Below, piece after piece: positions 26,150-35,995 of a stretch of 64,000 nt of DNA. This stretch comes from Bacteroidales bacterium (GTDB lineage: Bacteria > Bacteroidota > Bacteroidia > Bacteroidales > F082), in NCBI GenBank assembly GCA_024400395.1, contig JAKSMW010000007.1, forward strand, positions 1 through 64,000, written 5' to 3'. Each line of letters begins with the position of its first letter. Positions within the stretch are counted from its first letter, which is position 1. The notes beneath the pieces were generated by a model. The model had not been told where the DNA came from. It saw only the letters and a list, made by a program, of their open reading frames with translations, and made no database searches. Both the position numbers and the translations under genes were made by a program.

Positions 26150-26914
26150 TTATCTTGCGACAAGGCCGCCGTCGCACAGATAGTGTCCGCCGGTGCAGAA
26201 ACTGGCTTTTTCAGATGCAAGGAAATAGATGAGTTCGGCCACTTCTTCCGGCTCGCCCGCCGAACCCCTGGCGTAAAGACCGTTTTCCTGATCCCAGTAT
26301 TCCTCAATCTTCTTGTTCTCGACGCGGGCGAAGTCCTTGAAGAGGTCGTTCACGAGGTCAGTCTTGATTGTCCCCGCACACACTGCGTTCACGCGGATGC
26401 CCTTGGGACCGAGATCAACGGCGAGACTTCGTGTTATCTGCCCGATCGCGCCTTTGGTGAGACCGTATGCGAAACTGTTCGGCTTCCCGACAAACCACTG
26501 GTCGCTGTCGTTCAAAACCACAGAACCGCCGCCGCCATTGACAATGTATGGCACTACTGCGCGTAATGTGTGAAATGTCCCGTAAATGTTGGTTTTTACA
26601 ATCAGGTCAAATTCTTCTATGTCGATGTCTAACATCGTGTTGCAACGATGGATGCCGGCATTGCACACCAAGCTGTCAATCGCTCCGAAACGCTCGTGAA
26701 CCTGCTTCGCCGCCTGCTCCATCTCTTCTAATGACTTTGTGTCAGCTTGAATGAAGATAACACGTTCTTTTTCAGGCAGTTCTGCAATCAGTTCCTCTGC
26801 TTTCGCCTTGTTGATGTCAGTGAAAGCGACATTGTAGCCTTCGTTGTAAAATTTCTTGACTGTGGCTCGCCCGATTCCCTTCGAGCCGCCGGTAATGAAT
26901 ACTGTCTTGCTCAT
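26150..26914 (-). CDS. SDR family oxidoreductase
   Basis: A 254-residue short-chain dehydrogenase. The cofactor motif is TGGSKGIGRA, followed by the acidic residue of TDINK, which favours NAD(H). The active-site set is the NDSDQ serine region and YGLTK (Tyr and Lys). The C-terminal FCTGGHYLCDGG is typical of classical SDRs. I chose the ATG at 26914 because the -7 box TATTTTTG lies at 26937-26930, overlapping an earlier possible start at 26932. Substrate unknown. Confidence 0.85.
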   Translation of the reverse strand: MSKTVFITGGSKGIGRATVKKFYNEGYNVAFTDINKAKAEELIAELPEKERVIFIQADTKSLEEMEQAAKQVHERFGAIDSLVCNAGIHRCNTMLDIDIEEFDLIVKTNIYGTFHTLRAVVPYIVNGGGGSVVLNDSDQWFVGKPNSFAYGLTKGAIGQITRSLAVDLGPKGIRVNAVCAGTIKTDLVNDLFKDFARVENKKIEEYWDQENGLYARGSAGEPEEVAELIYFLASEKASFCTGGHYLCDGGLVAR

Positions 26915-26929
26915 GATTTTAAATTTTTG

Positions 26930-26937
26930 CAAAAATA
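26930..26937 (-). promoter_or_regulatory. -7 box of SDR gene
   Basis: Minus-strand TATTTTTG. The transcript start would be about 10 bases before the ATG at 26914. Confidence 0.5.
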
Positions 26938-27055
26938 AAGAAATTTCAAATATCTTTATCAGATTTTTGTAATTGTGTTTTAAAAATATAACATATTGTG
27001 TTTGAATAATTTACACTTTGTTTCATCTTGTTTTATGATAAACGGAAATTATTGC

Positions 27056-27063
27056 TATCTTTG
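27056..27063 (+). promoter_or_regulatory. -7 box of T9SS gene at 27085
   Basis: TATCTTTG, 22 bases upstream of the ATG. Confidence 0.5.
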
Positions 27064-27084
27064 CGATAATAAAATTCTAAAAAT

Positions 27085-28836
27085 ATGAAGAAAAACCACA
27101 TCATGCTTTTCACTTTGCTGCTTTTGTCAGTATTTGCTGAAGCTCAGAACATTTATTACTCGACTTATTTTTACGTGGGCGACAATCAGGCTGCACGCCT
27201 ATATAATAAAGGTGAGATGATTTTCGAGTCGTATGTGGCCGGTGAAAACCATTACATCAGCTCGGTTGTCTCGGATGGGAACGGAAATGTTTATTGGGCC
27301 GACAACAACATGACCGCAAATGTCACCACGGTTTATAAAAATGGTGAGGCGTTCGTCGTGCGTGCCGACTGCCAGATAAACGGCATGTCGTGGTCGGAGG
27401 AAGACGGCGGACATCTCTTCGAAGCCTGCTGCGTTTTTAACGGCGATGTGTCGTCCGGAGTGTGGCGCGACGATGAGACAGAACCGAGGTTCACCTTCGG
27501 AGACGGCTCTGCTTCGACAAATATTGAAAATACGATTTATGTCGATGATAAGGTGATGTGGCTTGACTATCAGCAATATACAATCGGATGTGTGGAAAAT
27601 ATGATGGGCTCGAAAGCTGTCTGCTACCGCAACGGAGGCTCTGGTACTGAAAATGGTTATACATATAACATAGGTGACGAAACTCATTATTCGTATGCCT
27701 GTGATGTCGCTTTGCGCAATGCAGAACTTTATGTTATTTATGCCGAACTCAATGATAATTATGTCTTTACATCAAAAATTTGGTGCAATGGAGAGACGCT
27801 TTACACTTTCGGCGACGGCGTTGAGAATTGTTACGTGAACTCAATGGCGTTCGATGGCGGCGACATATACGTCTGCGGCTTCGTCGGAGATGATAACGCC
27901 CGCAGCAAAATCTGGAAAAACGGCTCGGTGATTTGCGATTTCGCAGCCGCTGAAGTTCCGATGGAAAATATAGTGGTGAACCATCAGGGAATATTTACGG
28001 CAGGAGATGAGAAAGTCTGCGTTGACGGCGAAGTCTTTTATACGACGGAGGCAACTTCGGCACTTTGCGTCGAGACTGAATGCATTGATTATGAAGGTGA
28101 AGTCATCTTTGAAGAAAACTTTGAACGCGGCGAGTCGAACTGGGCTTGCTGGACGGCTTACGACATCGACGACACCAATTACGGCTATCAGTCGTATTGG
28201 GACAGAAACAGCGAGTTCGCTGCAAACGGCGACTACAGCGCATCACATCGTTTCGGCGAATACGGAAATCAGGAAGGCTGGCTCGTGAGTCCGGAAATTG
28301 TCGTCAAAGCGGATGATTATTCAAATTTGACATTGAGTTTCAAGACTTTAGAGAAATACAGCGTGGTGTTTAGTTACAGTGCAGTCAAAATCTCCACTTC
28401 AGGTTCGGATCCTCTGACTGACGATTTTGTGACCGTTTGGGAGCAAACTCCTGAAAACGCCTCCGAGGAATGGAAAGATGTAGATGTTGATTTGACGCAA
28501 TATCTCGAAAGTGAAAGAATCTGGATTGCCTTTGTCTTTGAAGCCGGCGACTTGGGTCACTGCTGGTTCATCGATGATGTGGTTGTTGACGGACAACCTG
28601 ATGGAGTGGGAGAGAATATTTCTGAAAATCAAAATGTTGTCCCGAATCCGGCATCGGATTTCATCCGTCTTGAAGGTTTTGAAGATGGCTCGGAAATTGA
28701 GATTTACAACTCGCTTGGCCAGCTTGTTCTGTCGAAGAGACATTCTGAAAATGAAGTGATTGAAGTCTCAAACCTTGCTTCGGGAATTTATTTTTTGAAA
28801 AATGGAAGCCGCTCGCTGAAATTTGTCGTGGAGTAA
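27085..28836 (+). CDS. T9SS-secreted protein with choice-of-anchor J (cleaved adhesin) domain
   Basis: A 583-residue exported protein with a signal peptide at 1-20 (ending FAEAQ). Residues ~20-330 form repeated beta-strand units of the type KIWCNGETLYTFGDG and KIWKNGSVICDF, suggesting a beta-propeller. Residues ~345-510 are a choice-of-anchor J/cleaved-adhesin-like lectin fold (VIFEENFERGESNWACW, then GWLVSPEI, then CWFIDDVVV). The sorting domain begins VVPNPASDFIRLEGF and ends SLKFVVE. It is probably a surface adhesin or glycan-binding protein. It is a single gene with its own promoter, followed by a bidirectional terminator. Confidence 0.82.
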   Translation: MKKNHIMLFTLLLLSVFAEAQNIYYSTYFYVGDNQAARLYNKGEMIFESYVAGENHYISSVVSDGNGNVYWADNNMTANVTTVYKNGEAFVVRADCQINGMSWSEEDGGHLFEACCVFNGDVSSGVWRDDETEPRFTFGDGSASTNIENTIYVDDKVMWLDYQQYTIGCVENMMGSKAVCYRNGGSGTENGYTYNIGDETHYSYACDVALRNAELYVIYAELNDNYVFTSKIWCNGETLYTFGDGVENCYVNSMAFDGGDIYVCGFVGDDNARSKIWKNGSVICDFAAAEVPMENIVVNHQGIFTAGDEKVCVDGEVFYTTEATSALCVETECIDYEGEVIFEENFERGESNWACWTAYDIDDTNYGYQSYWDRNSEFAANGDYSASHRFGEYGNQEGWLVSPEIVVKADDYSNLTLSFKTLEKYSVVFSYSAVKISTSGSDPLTDDFVTVWEQTPENASEEWKDVDVDLTQYLESERIWIAFVFEAGDLGHCWFIDDVVVDGQPDGVGENISENQNVVPNPASDFIRLEGFEDGSEIEIYNSLGQLVLSKRHSENEVIEVSNLASGIYFLKNGSRSLKFVVE

Positions 28837-28892
28837 TTCGTGACAGATACAAAAAAAGACCAATAAATAATTAATGTGAACTTGGGCAATAT

Positions 28893-28926
28893 GAAAAAAG
28901 GACCGTCATAATGGCGATCCTTTTTC
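28893..28926. terminator. Bidirectional terminator between two T9SS genes
   Basis: GAAAAAAGGA and TCCTTTTTC arms with a short inner CG/CG pairing separate the convergent genes at 27085 and 28948. Confidence 0.75.
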
Positions 28927-28947
28927 GTTGACAATTTTTGTCATTTA

Positions 28948-31900
28948 TCAGAACACGTTGACTTTGCGTGTCGAGTTTCCTGTCTCGCTGATGAGCTTGA
29001 CCATGTACATTCCGGTGCCGAACTGTTTCATGTTAATCTCGAACATGTCATTTTCGATGTCTGAAACGTAGATTACTTGGCCGAGTGAGTTGTAAATCGT
29101 GATGCTGTTGATGCTTTCACCCTTGATGTTCACGATGCCGTTTGTCGGGTTAGGATAGATTGTGACGCCGTTGATATTGTTCTCTTCGACATCGTCAGGA
29201 TCAACGAGCAGTTCGACTGACTGCGGGCATGACATTGAATTCCAGTTGTAGTGGTGGAGTGGCTCGCCTTTGACGACTCTAATTGAATATGTGTGCAAGC
29301 CTTCTTCAGGCGCGATGTCAACGAATGACGTTGTGCTTGGGTCAAGGAAATCAGGTGTGATGCAGATTTCGTCGCGGAAGAGAGCTATTGCGCGTGTCTC
29401 GAGTGACCATGTGTTCTCTTCGATGTAGGCACGGAGGTTCCATGTGACGAAGTAGCCGAGGTTGGACATGTCCTGCCATGACTCGCCGTCAAATGAGACC
29501 ATGGAGCCACGCCATGTGTGCCAGCCGCCCATTGCCGGCGCTGCCATAACGCCGCTTGTTGGGTGCATGACAATCCAAAGGTTCTTCTCGATGTCGAGAG
29601 CGACAGGGTCGTTAAGCATGAAGTCGGTGTAAACGCCGGTTCCCTTGCATTGGTAAACCTGTTCGTAGATGAGTTCGTCAGGTGAGGTCTCGCCGCCTTG
29701 GTAAATCATGATGACACCTTCCTGCGGAACAGCGTCGAACATGCTGACCTTTGTGAGCATATAATCGGTGTATTGAGAGAGGTTCTCTCTCGGAATCTCG
29801 ATGCCCCAGAAGAATCGCTCTCCGCCTTCCAACGCGCCGTCGCACTGTCCGTTGTCGTAGAAGAACCACTGTCCTTCGCGGTTTTTCTCGCCGTCAGGGA
29901 CACCGTCCCATGTGAGGATGACATTTCCACCTTCCACCATGCCGTTGAATGTGCCGACACCTTCGTAGTTGTCGCATTCGTTGTACTTCCAGATGAAATT
30001 GGTCGGATTGCTGTCGCCAGTCTGATAGACAGCGACGACAGATGCGTTGTATGATTCGCCTTCTGTGAGACCTTCAACGTCAAGCTGGAAATAGTTGTCG
30101 GTCGTAGTAGCAACCAAATAGCCGTCCTGATAGATCTCGAAGCCTTCGAGTATGAAACGCTCGTTTCTTCTGTTGTAAAGGGTGAAGTCGTCGATGTCAA
30201 TCATGTAGTTGTCAGTGCAGTTGTGATGGCGGATGGCGATCCACACTTCTTCGCCTGAATATTGGGCGAGGTCGGCGACCCTGTTGTGCCATATCCCCTG
30301 TGCCTTGTCGTTGCGTTCGCCTTTGCCTGACTTGCTCGTGATTGTCTCTTCATAGACGGCAACGAAATCGTCAGGTGAAGGATATTCGGCTGTCGCAACC
30401 ATCACTGAATAATGTTCGTCCGCGTAATATTGGTCTTGTGCGCAGACGTACCATGAGAGCTGTGATGTCGTGCCGATGAGATATTTCCGGGCTGTGATGA
30501 TGTAGTTGTTCGGATGTAACGGACCAAAATCGTTGTCGTATGACTGTGATGTGATGCAGTAATGGCTGTCGTGACCGTTGCTGAGGTTTAATGACTTGCT
30601 GTTCATCCAGTTGAAGCCGTCGCCATCAACATCCAGAAGTGTGAAACCGTCGATGCTGCCGTCTTCAAAGTCAAAATAGAATTCATCGCCTTCGAGATAT
30701 TGGTGCTCGTTAGGATTGTCCCACGACATCCAGCCGGTGTGTGAGACGTGGAGGTTCTCTACCGGTGCTGTCGCTTCTTCGAGTTCGCAATTGACTGTCA
30801 TGTCATCTGAGACGTCGATCGGGGTCTTGAAAGCGCATGAGTTGAAGCCTACTTTCTTGATGGAATAAAGGTATGAACCTTTGCGGAAGTTGTCCCATGT
30901 GACAGTTCCGTCTTCGTTGAGGGTCGTCTCGAAAGTGACACCTGGCTCTGTGGTGCTGACGAAGTCAACAGTAGTGCCTTCAGGAGTCTCTTCGTTGTTT
31001 GTCGTCACGTTGACTGTCATGGTGACTTCCATGTCGTTGTCGAGGCAGTTTGACCAGACAATTTCAGATTCGTGGATGACAGGGTTCGGTTCATCGTATG
31101 GGATGAAGAATGAAATGCGTTCATCCAAGCCCGTTGCATAGATTGTTGCATGGCCTGTCTCGGTGTTCACTGTTGCAATGAAGCCGCCGTTGCTGTTGCA
31201 ACCCATCCAATAGAACACTCCGTTTTCTTTGTCGAAGTCACCCGACTGCAAGAACAGACATTCTGTCCCTGTATTACCTACAAATTCGAGGTCTCCGGTC
31301 ATCTTGTTGATTCTGTAAAGAACGCCATCCTCGTTTGGTTCAATACCATAAAGCTGACCGTTGGCATCGCAGGTTAAGACTTGCATGTAGTGGTAGTCGG
31401 TCAATGAACTGACCATTGTCGGTTCACCCGTTTCAGTGTTTATGGTGTAAAGTATTCCTTCATGTGTCGCGTAAACAGTGTTCGTGGTGTGGTCGTATGT
31501 CATATCGGTGAAGTTGCAGCCGGTATAAATTCTGTCGAGCATCGTGCCTGTCGCGACATCATATTTGTAGAAATACATGTATGAGTCGTAGGCATAAAAA
31601 CAACCGTTACCGCCGTATGTGCCGCACATCATGTCGGCTGTCTGTGCAATCGGGGTCAGCATTTGAGGTGCGTCAATATCGAAGCTGCCGTATGTGAACG
31701 AGACTGTCGAGCCGTTGCCGACGGTGATGGCGTATGCTGTGACACCTTTGTCCTCCCATTTGATATCACTTTCATGAATGCCATCGTAATAGGCCGATAC
31801 TCCGTATGTGTAAGAACCCCAAGGAAGGTCTGTGAATGTGTAATCGTTGTAAGTCAGTGTATTCACGTTTGTCGCGACGAGTACGGGCTCTCCTGGGTAG

Positions 31901-34900
31901 AGGCAGTTTTTTCTGTAAATGTTGAAATATTGGAATGAACGAGCCCCTTCCCATGTCCATGAGATCTGTGCGCGGTTATTGTAGAACAACGCCGATACAT
32001 CAGCGACAGGGTTGACACTTTCGCGGAGGTTGACATTGAAATTCGTTGTCTGAGAATAAGAGACGTTTATCACACCTATGTGTGTGCCGACCATATAATC
32101 GTCTTTGACCGCCGTGGCTGTGTAGTTTCCGGCAACGGCAGGATGGCTGAACTGGCCGTTTCCGTTAGTGTTGAATGTGTATGTCTGGTTGTTGTGGATT
32201 TCATCGATGCCGGTGAGTGTCACTGTCGCATTGGCAATTGGTGTGGTGCCGTCGATTTCATAAACGTGACCTGCAACAGTGCCGTTCCCTGTGACACGCA
32301 CGAAGTCTCCTGTTGATGGAAGCGATTCGCCTCCGTCATAAACAGCGGTGACGGTGAATGTGTAACCTTGGTCCATGTTGTATGTGAGGCCTGACACTTC
32401 GTATGTCAAAGCGGTGATGGTGCTGCTGTTGACTTTGACGCCATCCTGATAGATGTTGTATCCCAAGAAGTTACCGTTTGCCGGTGCTGTCCAGTGCATC
32501 TGTGCTGACTGGCCTTCGTAGATGTATTTGGTGTCGCAGAATAATGCCCCTGGTTTTGTGAATACTGATGTGAATCTCCAGACCGGGCCTTCTGTCACGC
32601 CGCTGCTGTTGCGTTGGTTGACTTTCCAATAATATACTGAATTGATGTCAACGTCAACGGTGGCTACAGCGCCGAAGTCGTTTGTCCAATCCATGACGAC
32701 TTCTGTCGGAGGGTTTGTTGTCCCGCAAAGGATTTGATATTCTGTGGCGTAATTGCCTTTCTCAAAAACGAGCTGCACTGTCCCTTCAAGGTTGGTCTGC
32801 CCGTCAGCAGGTGAAACAGCTGTCGGCTCGAGCGGCAACGGAATTGTTTCTGTGTTTATATCCAAGATGTATTGCGAACTTGTCGCACTTGCAACGATGT
32901 AATATGTGCCGGCTGGCATCGTGACATCTGTGATGTCGCCTCGTCCCGAATAGATGAAGTTGTCAACATCAGGATAGTCCTTGCCGTTGAGGTCTTCTTT
33001 GTAAATCGCCATCGCAGGGTTGTTGCAGCCTGTCAATGTGGCTGTCAGAGCGACATCGGTGTCAAAAATCATCTTATATACACCGTCAGGACCGCTTGTC
33101 TCTTCGCTGTGAAGATTGTAGTTCTTGTTAAGCGGAAGCGTGCTTTGCGTGATGTTGAACGGATAACTGTTGATGACGGTGTGCAACTCGACAACATCAG
33201 GCTCGACCGGCTGGTAAGCTATTGCGTTGATGTATGCCTCCTTATACGATCTCGAAGAATAAGTGATTCCGAGTTTTGTCAAGAATGTACCTGGAGTCAC
33301 TGCGGCTTCTGGGTCTGTTGTGATATTGATTTTGTTGGTGATGCCTGGTTGGATTGTGAACGGAATTTCAGGTTCTTCTCCTTCAAACATGAAGAAGGTG
33401 TTGTCTTCGTCAAAGCCGATTTCGGTGATTGTCAGCGGAATATCGGAGTCGTTGGTGAGAGAAATACTTTCGCTGAACATTTTCGCTCCGATCGGACGAT
33501 AGAAGAAGTCGAGTTTTTTCGGTGTGATGCTGATGCCTGGCTCTTCAACCTCGCCGAGTGTCGGGTGGCCTGCGTTCACGCTATAGATGTCAGCATACCA
33601 TGAAGTGTATTCTTCTCCGCCCGCGGCCCATGTGTTAAGAACGCTGAGCAGGTCGGTTGAGCCGCCGACAGCCTGACTTAAAAAGAATTCGGTTGGATTT
33701 GATGTTGACTGCGAATATGAGCAGACATTCGTGGCTGACGGGGTTTTGTTGCCGCCCCAAGGATTGAGGTTCTGTCCGTTGCTCTCGTAGAATGCGTTGT
33801 CAACGATGAAGTTATCAGGATTATCGGTCACTATGTCGCCGAAAATGAAGCCTTTCCTGTTTGTGTCGGGAGATGCTATGACATTGCCTGAAATGTAAAC
33901 GTTCTTCACATAATATGTGCCGGTTGTGATGGCGTTCATGAACTCGCCGAGCAAACCGCCGACACCGTAGATGCCGGTGATGTCGCCGATGGAGTAGCAG
34001 TTGTAAAGGCTTGAGTTGTAAAGCGAACCGCCGATGCCGCCGATGATGCTCTCTGGTGTGGTTAAGCCGTATGATGTGATGTCGGCTTTGTTGTAGCAGT
34101 TTCTTGCGGTGCTTCCGTCTATTTCACCGAAAATGCCGCCGATAGTTGAGTTTCCAGCTACTTCAGCCCTGTTGTAGCATCCGTCTAATATCGCGTTGTT
34201 CGCAAGAACGCCAGCGATGCCGCCGATGAAACCTTCAGTGCAGTTTATGACACCACGGTTGACGCAGTTTTCAACATAAAGCTTGGTGTATTGCGACTGT
34301 GTGCTGAGGTTTGACATGCCGATGATGCCTCCTGTACGTGAACTTCCGTTGATTGTAGCATAGTTGGTGCAATTTCTGATGTATATGTTTTCTGTCGAAT
34401 GACCGCCTGCTTCTGAAATGATTGAACAGATGCCACCAGCGTAATCTGATGTCGCTGTAATAGTTCCGTCAACATTGACATCGTGGACGTTGGCTCCGAT
34501 GCCGAGACGTGCGAACAGTGCCTGGAACTGACTTCCGTTGAGGTCGAGTGTGATGAAGTGCCCGTTGCCATCGAAGTCACCTCTGAACAAAACGTTATCG
34601 GTACCTATCGGTCTTGTGAGCGTGGCGATGTCGTCCATCAGTCTGAAATACTTGCCGTATGTTGACCAGTTATGCTCCATCGCATAGATGATGGTGTTGA
34701 TGTTGTCTAATGTGTAAATAAGGTATGGTGCGTCAGCAGTGCCTTCTCCAGTGAAGTCGGGGTCGGTCATGGTTTGGACCGGCACCCACTCGCTCTTGTC
34801 GGTTTCACCGCAACTTGTCCTTACATAACAGTAATATTCTTCTGCCGGGACAAGGCTTGTGAATGTGTATGTCGTGTCGTTTACCGTTGCAGTTGGTTCC

Positions 34901-35643
34901 GTGTTCTCATCCGGTGTCTCTCCGATGTAAACGTCCCATGAATCAGTGTCCTCTGCCGGTTTCCAGTTGATTGTCACTGAATGTGCTGTGGCACCGACCT
35001 GTGCCAGATCCGTTGGTTTGTCACATCCGGCCAAGTAAGGTCCTACACCAATTTTGATGTTAGCCCTGAAGTTACTCGTTGATGTTGAAGATGCTGTGCC
35101 AGGATAGTTGGCGAATGATTCGTCGGTCTTGCTTTGACGGAACATGATGGAATTTGCCGTGTTCGAGAAATAATAAGTCAAAGTGCTGTTCGATACCTTG
35201 CCTTTCTTCGCTATGACAACGACAAGGTTTTTGGTCGCATCATATAAGAAAGGTGTGTCAAGCATGATTTCCTGCCAGCCTGTGCTTTCACCGACAACCA
35301 CGTTTGCGTGGTCGTAAACAAGTGTCAGTTCCTGCTCGGGAGTCCAGTTGTTGCTTCCGTTTGATGATTTTGACGTCACTCCGAGATAAATCTTGAAATC
35401 TGTGATTGTCAATGCTTTCACTTTGGCGCAGTTGTACGAAAGTGAATAAATTGTTACGGGTCCGCTGAATGAACTTTTCGGATAAATGCATTCGCTGTAG
35501 GAATACTTGTACGACTGGTTGAAAGGCGCAGTCGAACTCGATTGTGTTTTTGTGCCAATCACCACATAGTCGGTGATTTGTGCAAATGCGTTTGGCATCA
35601 ATGCTGCCAGCAACATCATCAGTAAAAATAAGTTTTTCTTCAT
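28948..35643 (-). CDS. Giant multidomain T9SS surface protein (adhesin-like, GLUG and FN3 domains)
   Basis: A 2231-residue exported protein with a signal peptide at 1-21 (ending NAFAQ). Domains in order: a beta-sandwich (~25-205); fibronectin III (~210-290); GLUG-type repeats (~390-620: RTGGIIGMSNL, FIGGIAGVL, IGGIFGEI, GVGGLLGEF); an Ig-like ASH segment (~725); further FN3 units (QMHWTAPANGNFLGYNIY); a carboxypeptidase-regulatory-like domain (PIANATVTLTG); a propeller-like section with ILYTINTETGEPT and LYRINKMTGDL; a cleaved-adhesin/choice-of-anchor J domain (YFDFEDGSIDGF); and a sorting domain (TIYPNPTNGIVNI). Probably a cell-surface adhesin or matrix-binding protein. No protease motif seen. 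A 41-aa ORF and an unusual upstream regulatory array precede it. Confidence 0.88.
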   Translation of the reverse strand: MKKNLFLLMMLLAALMPNAFAQITDYVVIGTKTQSSSTAPFNQSYKYSYSECIYPKSSFSGPVTIYSLSYNCAKVKALTITDFKIYLGVTSKSSNGSNNWTPEQELTLVYDHANVVVGESTGWQEIMLDTPFLYDATKNLVVVIAKKGKVSNSTLTYYFSNTANSIMFRQSKTDESFANYPGTASSTSTSNFRANIKIGVGPYLAGCDKPTDLAQVGATAHSVTINWKPAEDTDSWDVYIGETPDENTEPTATVNDTTYTFTSLVPAEEYYCYVRTSCGETDKSEWVPVQTMTDPDFTGEGTADAPYLIYTLDNINTIIYAMEHNWSTYGKYFRLMDDIATLTRPIGTDNVLFRGDFDGNGHFITLDLNGSQFQALFARLGIGANVHDVNVDGTITATSDYAGGICSIISEAGGHSTENIYIRNCTNYATINGSSRTGGIIGMSNLSTQSQYTKLYVENCVNRGVINCTEGFIGGIAGVLANNAILDGCYNRAEVAGNSTIGGIFGEIDGSTARNCYNKADITSYGLTTPESIIGGIGGSLYNSSLYNCYSIGDITGIYGVGGLLGEFMNAITTGTYYVKNVYISGNVIASPDTNRKGFIFGDIVTDNPDNFIVDNAFYESNGQNLNPWGGNKTPSATNVCSYSQSTSNPTEFFLSQAVGGSTDLLSVLNTWAAGGEEYTSWYADIYSVNAGHPTLGEVEEPGISITPKKLDFFYRPIGAKMFSESISLTNDSDIPLTITEIGFDEDNTFFMFEGEEPEIPFTIQPGITNKINITTDPEAAVTPGTFLTKLGITYSSRSYKEAYINAIAYQPVEPDVVELHTVINSYPFNITQSTLPLNKNYNLHSEETSGPDGVYKMIFDTDVALTATLTGCNNPAMAIYKEDLNGKDYPDVDNFIYSGRGDITDVTMPAGTYYIVASATSSQYILDINTETIPLPLEPTAVSPADGQTNLEGTVQLVFEKGNYATEYQILCGTTNPPTEVVMDWTNDFGAVATVDVDINSVYYWKVNQRNSSGVTEGPVWRFTSVFTKPGALFCDTKYIYEGQSAQMHWTAPANGNFLGYNIYQDGVKVNSSTITALTYEVSGLTYNMDQGYTFTVTAVYDGGESLPSTGDFVRVTGNGTVAGHVYEIDGTTPIANATVTLTGIDEIHNNQTYTFNTNGNGQFSHPAVAGNYTATAVKDDYMVGTHIGVINVSYSQTTNFNVNLRESVNPVADVSALFYNNRAQISWTWEGARSFQYFNIYRKNCLYPGEPVLVATNVNTLTYNDYTFTDLPWGSYTYGVSAYYDGIHESDIKWEDKGVTAYAITVGNGSTVSFTYGSFDIDAPQMLTPIAQTADMMCGTYGGNGCFYAYDSYMYFYKYDVATGTMLDRIYTGCNFTDMTYDHTTNTVYATHEGILYTINTETGEPTMVSSLTDYHYMQVLTCDANGQLYGIEPNEDGVLYRINKMTGDLEFVGNTGTECLFLQSGDFDKENGVFYWMGCNSNGGFIATVNTETGHATIYATGLDERISFFIPYDEPNPVIHESEIVWSNCLDNDMEVTMTVNVTTNNEETPEGTTVDFVSTTEPGVTFETTLNEDGTVTWDNFRKGSYLYSIKKVGFNSCAFKTPIDVSDDMTVNCELEEATAPVENLHVSHTGWMSWDNPNEHQYLEGDEFYFDFEDGSIDGFTLLDVDGDGFNWMNSKSLNLSNGHDSHYCITSQSYDNDFGPLHPNNYIITARKYLIGTTSQLSWYVCAQDQYYADEHYSVMVATAEYPSPDDFVAVYEETITSKSGKGERNDKAQGIWHNRVADLAQYSGEEVWIAIRHHNCTDNYMIDIDDFTLYNRRNERFILEGFEIYQDGYLVATTTDNYFQLDVEGLTEGESYNASVVAVYQTGDSNPTNFIWKYNECDNYEGVGTFNGMVEGGNVILTWDGVPDGEKNREGQWFFYDNGQCDGALEGGERFFWGIEIPRENLSQYTDYMLTKVSMFDAVPQEGVIMIYQGGETSPDELIYEQVYQCKGTGVYTDFMLNDPVALDIEKNLWIVMHPTSGVMAAPAMGGWHTWRGSMVSFDGESWQDMSNLGYFVTWNLRAYIEENTWSLETRAIALFRDEICITPDFLDPSTTSFVDIAPEEGLHTYSIRVVKGEPLHHYNWNSMSCPQSVELLVDPDDVEENNINGVTIYPNPTNGIVNIKGESINSITIYNSLGQVIYVSDIENDMFEINMKQFGTGMYMVKLISETGNSTRKVNVF

Positions 35644-35659
35644 AATTGTGATTTTGTGA

Positions 35660-35785
35660 TTAATTTTTTTCTTTTTCTCCTTGATAGATTTGTTCGATTA
35701 GTTTTTCTAACATTTTTCCACGAGTCCGGAATTTCTCTTCCGACTCGTCAATCTGTGTCGTTTTGTCTGAATTTTGTTCTTTCAT
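35660..35785 (-). CDS. Candidate small protein / leader ORF, 41 aa
   Basis: ATG at 35785 to TAA at 35660 encodes a highly charged 41-residue peptide (begins MKEQNSDKTTQ, ends YQGEKEKN). It is the first ORF after a very good promoter (35817-35848) and ends 16 bases before the start of the giant T9SS gene. It could be a small protein, a leader peptide coupling translation, or a chance ORF. There is no visible signal peptide or membrane segment, and no homologue is known to me. Confidence 0.4.
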   Translation of the reverse strand: MKEQNSDKTTQIDESEEKFRTRGKMLEKLIEQIYQGEKEKN

Positions 35786-35816
35786 TTTATAAATGCTTTT
35801 TAGTGATTTCGTGATG

Positions 35817-35848
35817 CAAAAATAAAATAGATTAATGGCTTAGTCAAA
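35817..35848 (-). promoter_or_regulatory. Promoter of the giant T9SS gene and its leader ORF
   Basis: On the minus strand TTTG at 35848-35845 and TATTTTTG at 35824-35817 are separated by 20 bases, close to the Bacteroidota consensus. Transcription should start near 35811. Confidence 0.7.
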
Positions 35849-35858
35849 TTTTCGGCAC

Positions 35859-35983
35859 TGACAAAACTGTGACAATCATGAAATTTTACCATGACAAAGT
35901 TGTGACAGGATATGTAAATAAAAAAGCGATATCATTGAAAAACAATGATGTCGCTTTTTATTTACTGTGACATTACTGTGACA
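35859..35983. promoter_or_regulatory. Three copies of a 16-bp element (TGACA-N6-TGACA)
   Basis: TGACAAAACTGTGACA (35859-35874), TGACAAAGTTGTGACA (35892-35907) and TGACATTACTGTGACA (35968-35983) each hold two TGACA half-sites 11 bp apart. The copies start 33 and 76 bp apart, close to whole helical turns. They lie upstream of the giant gene's -33 box, where an activator would bind. Confidence 0.6.
35914..35965. terminator. Strong terminator after the TPR/HTH regulator gene
   Basis: GTAAATAAAAAAGCGATATC and its near-complement around a short A-rich loop form a stem of over 20 bp. U-rich on either strand. It lies between the second and third 16-bp elements. Confidence 0.85.
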
Positions 35984-35995
35984 AAGCTCGGAAAC

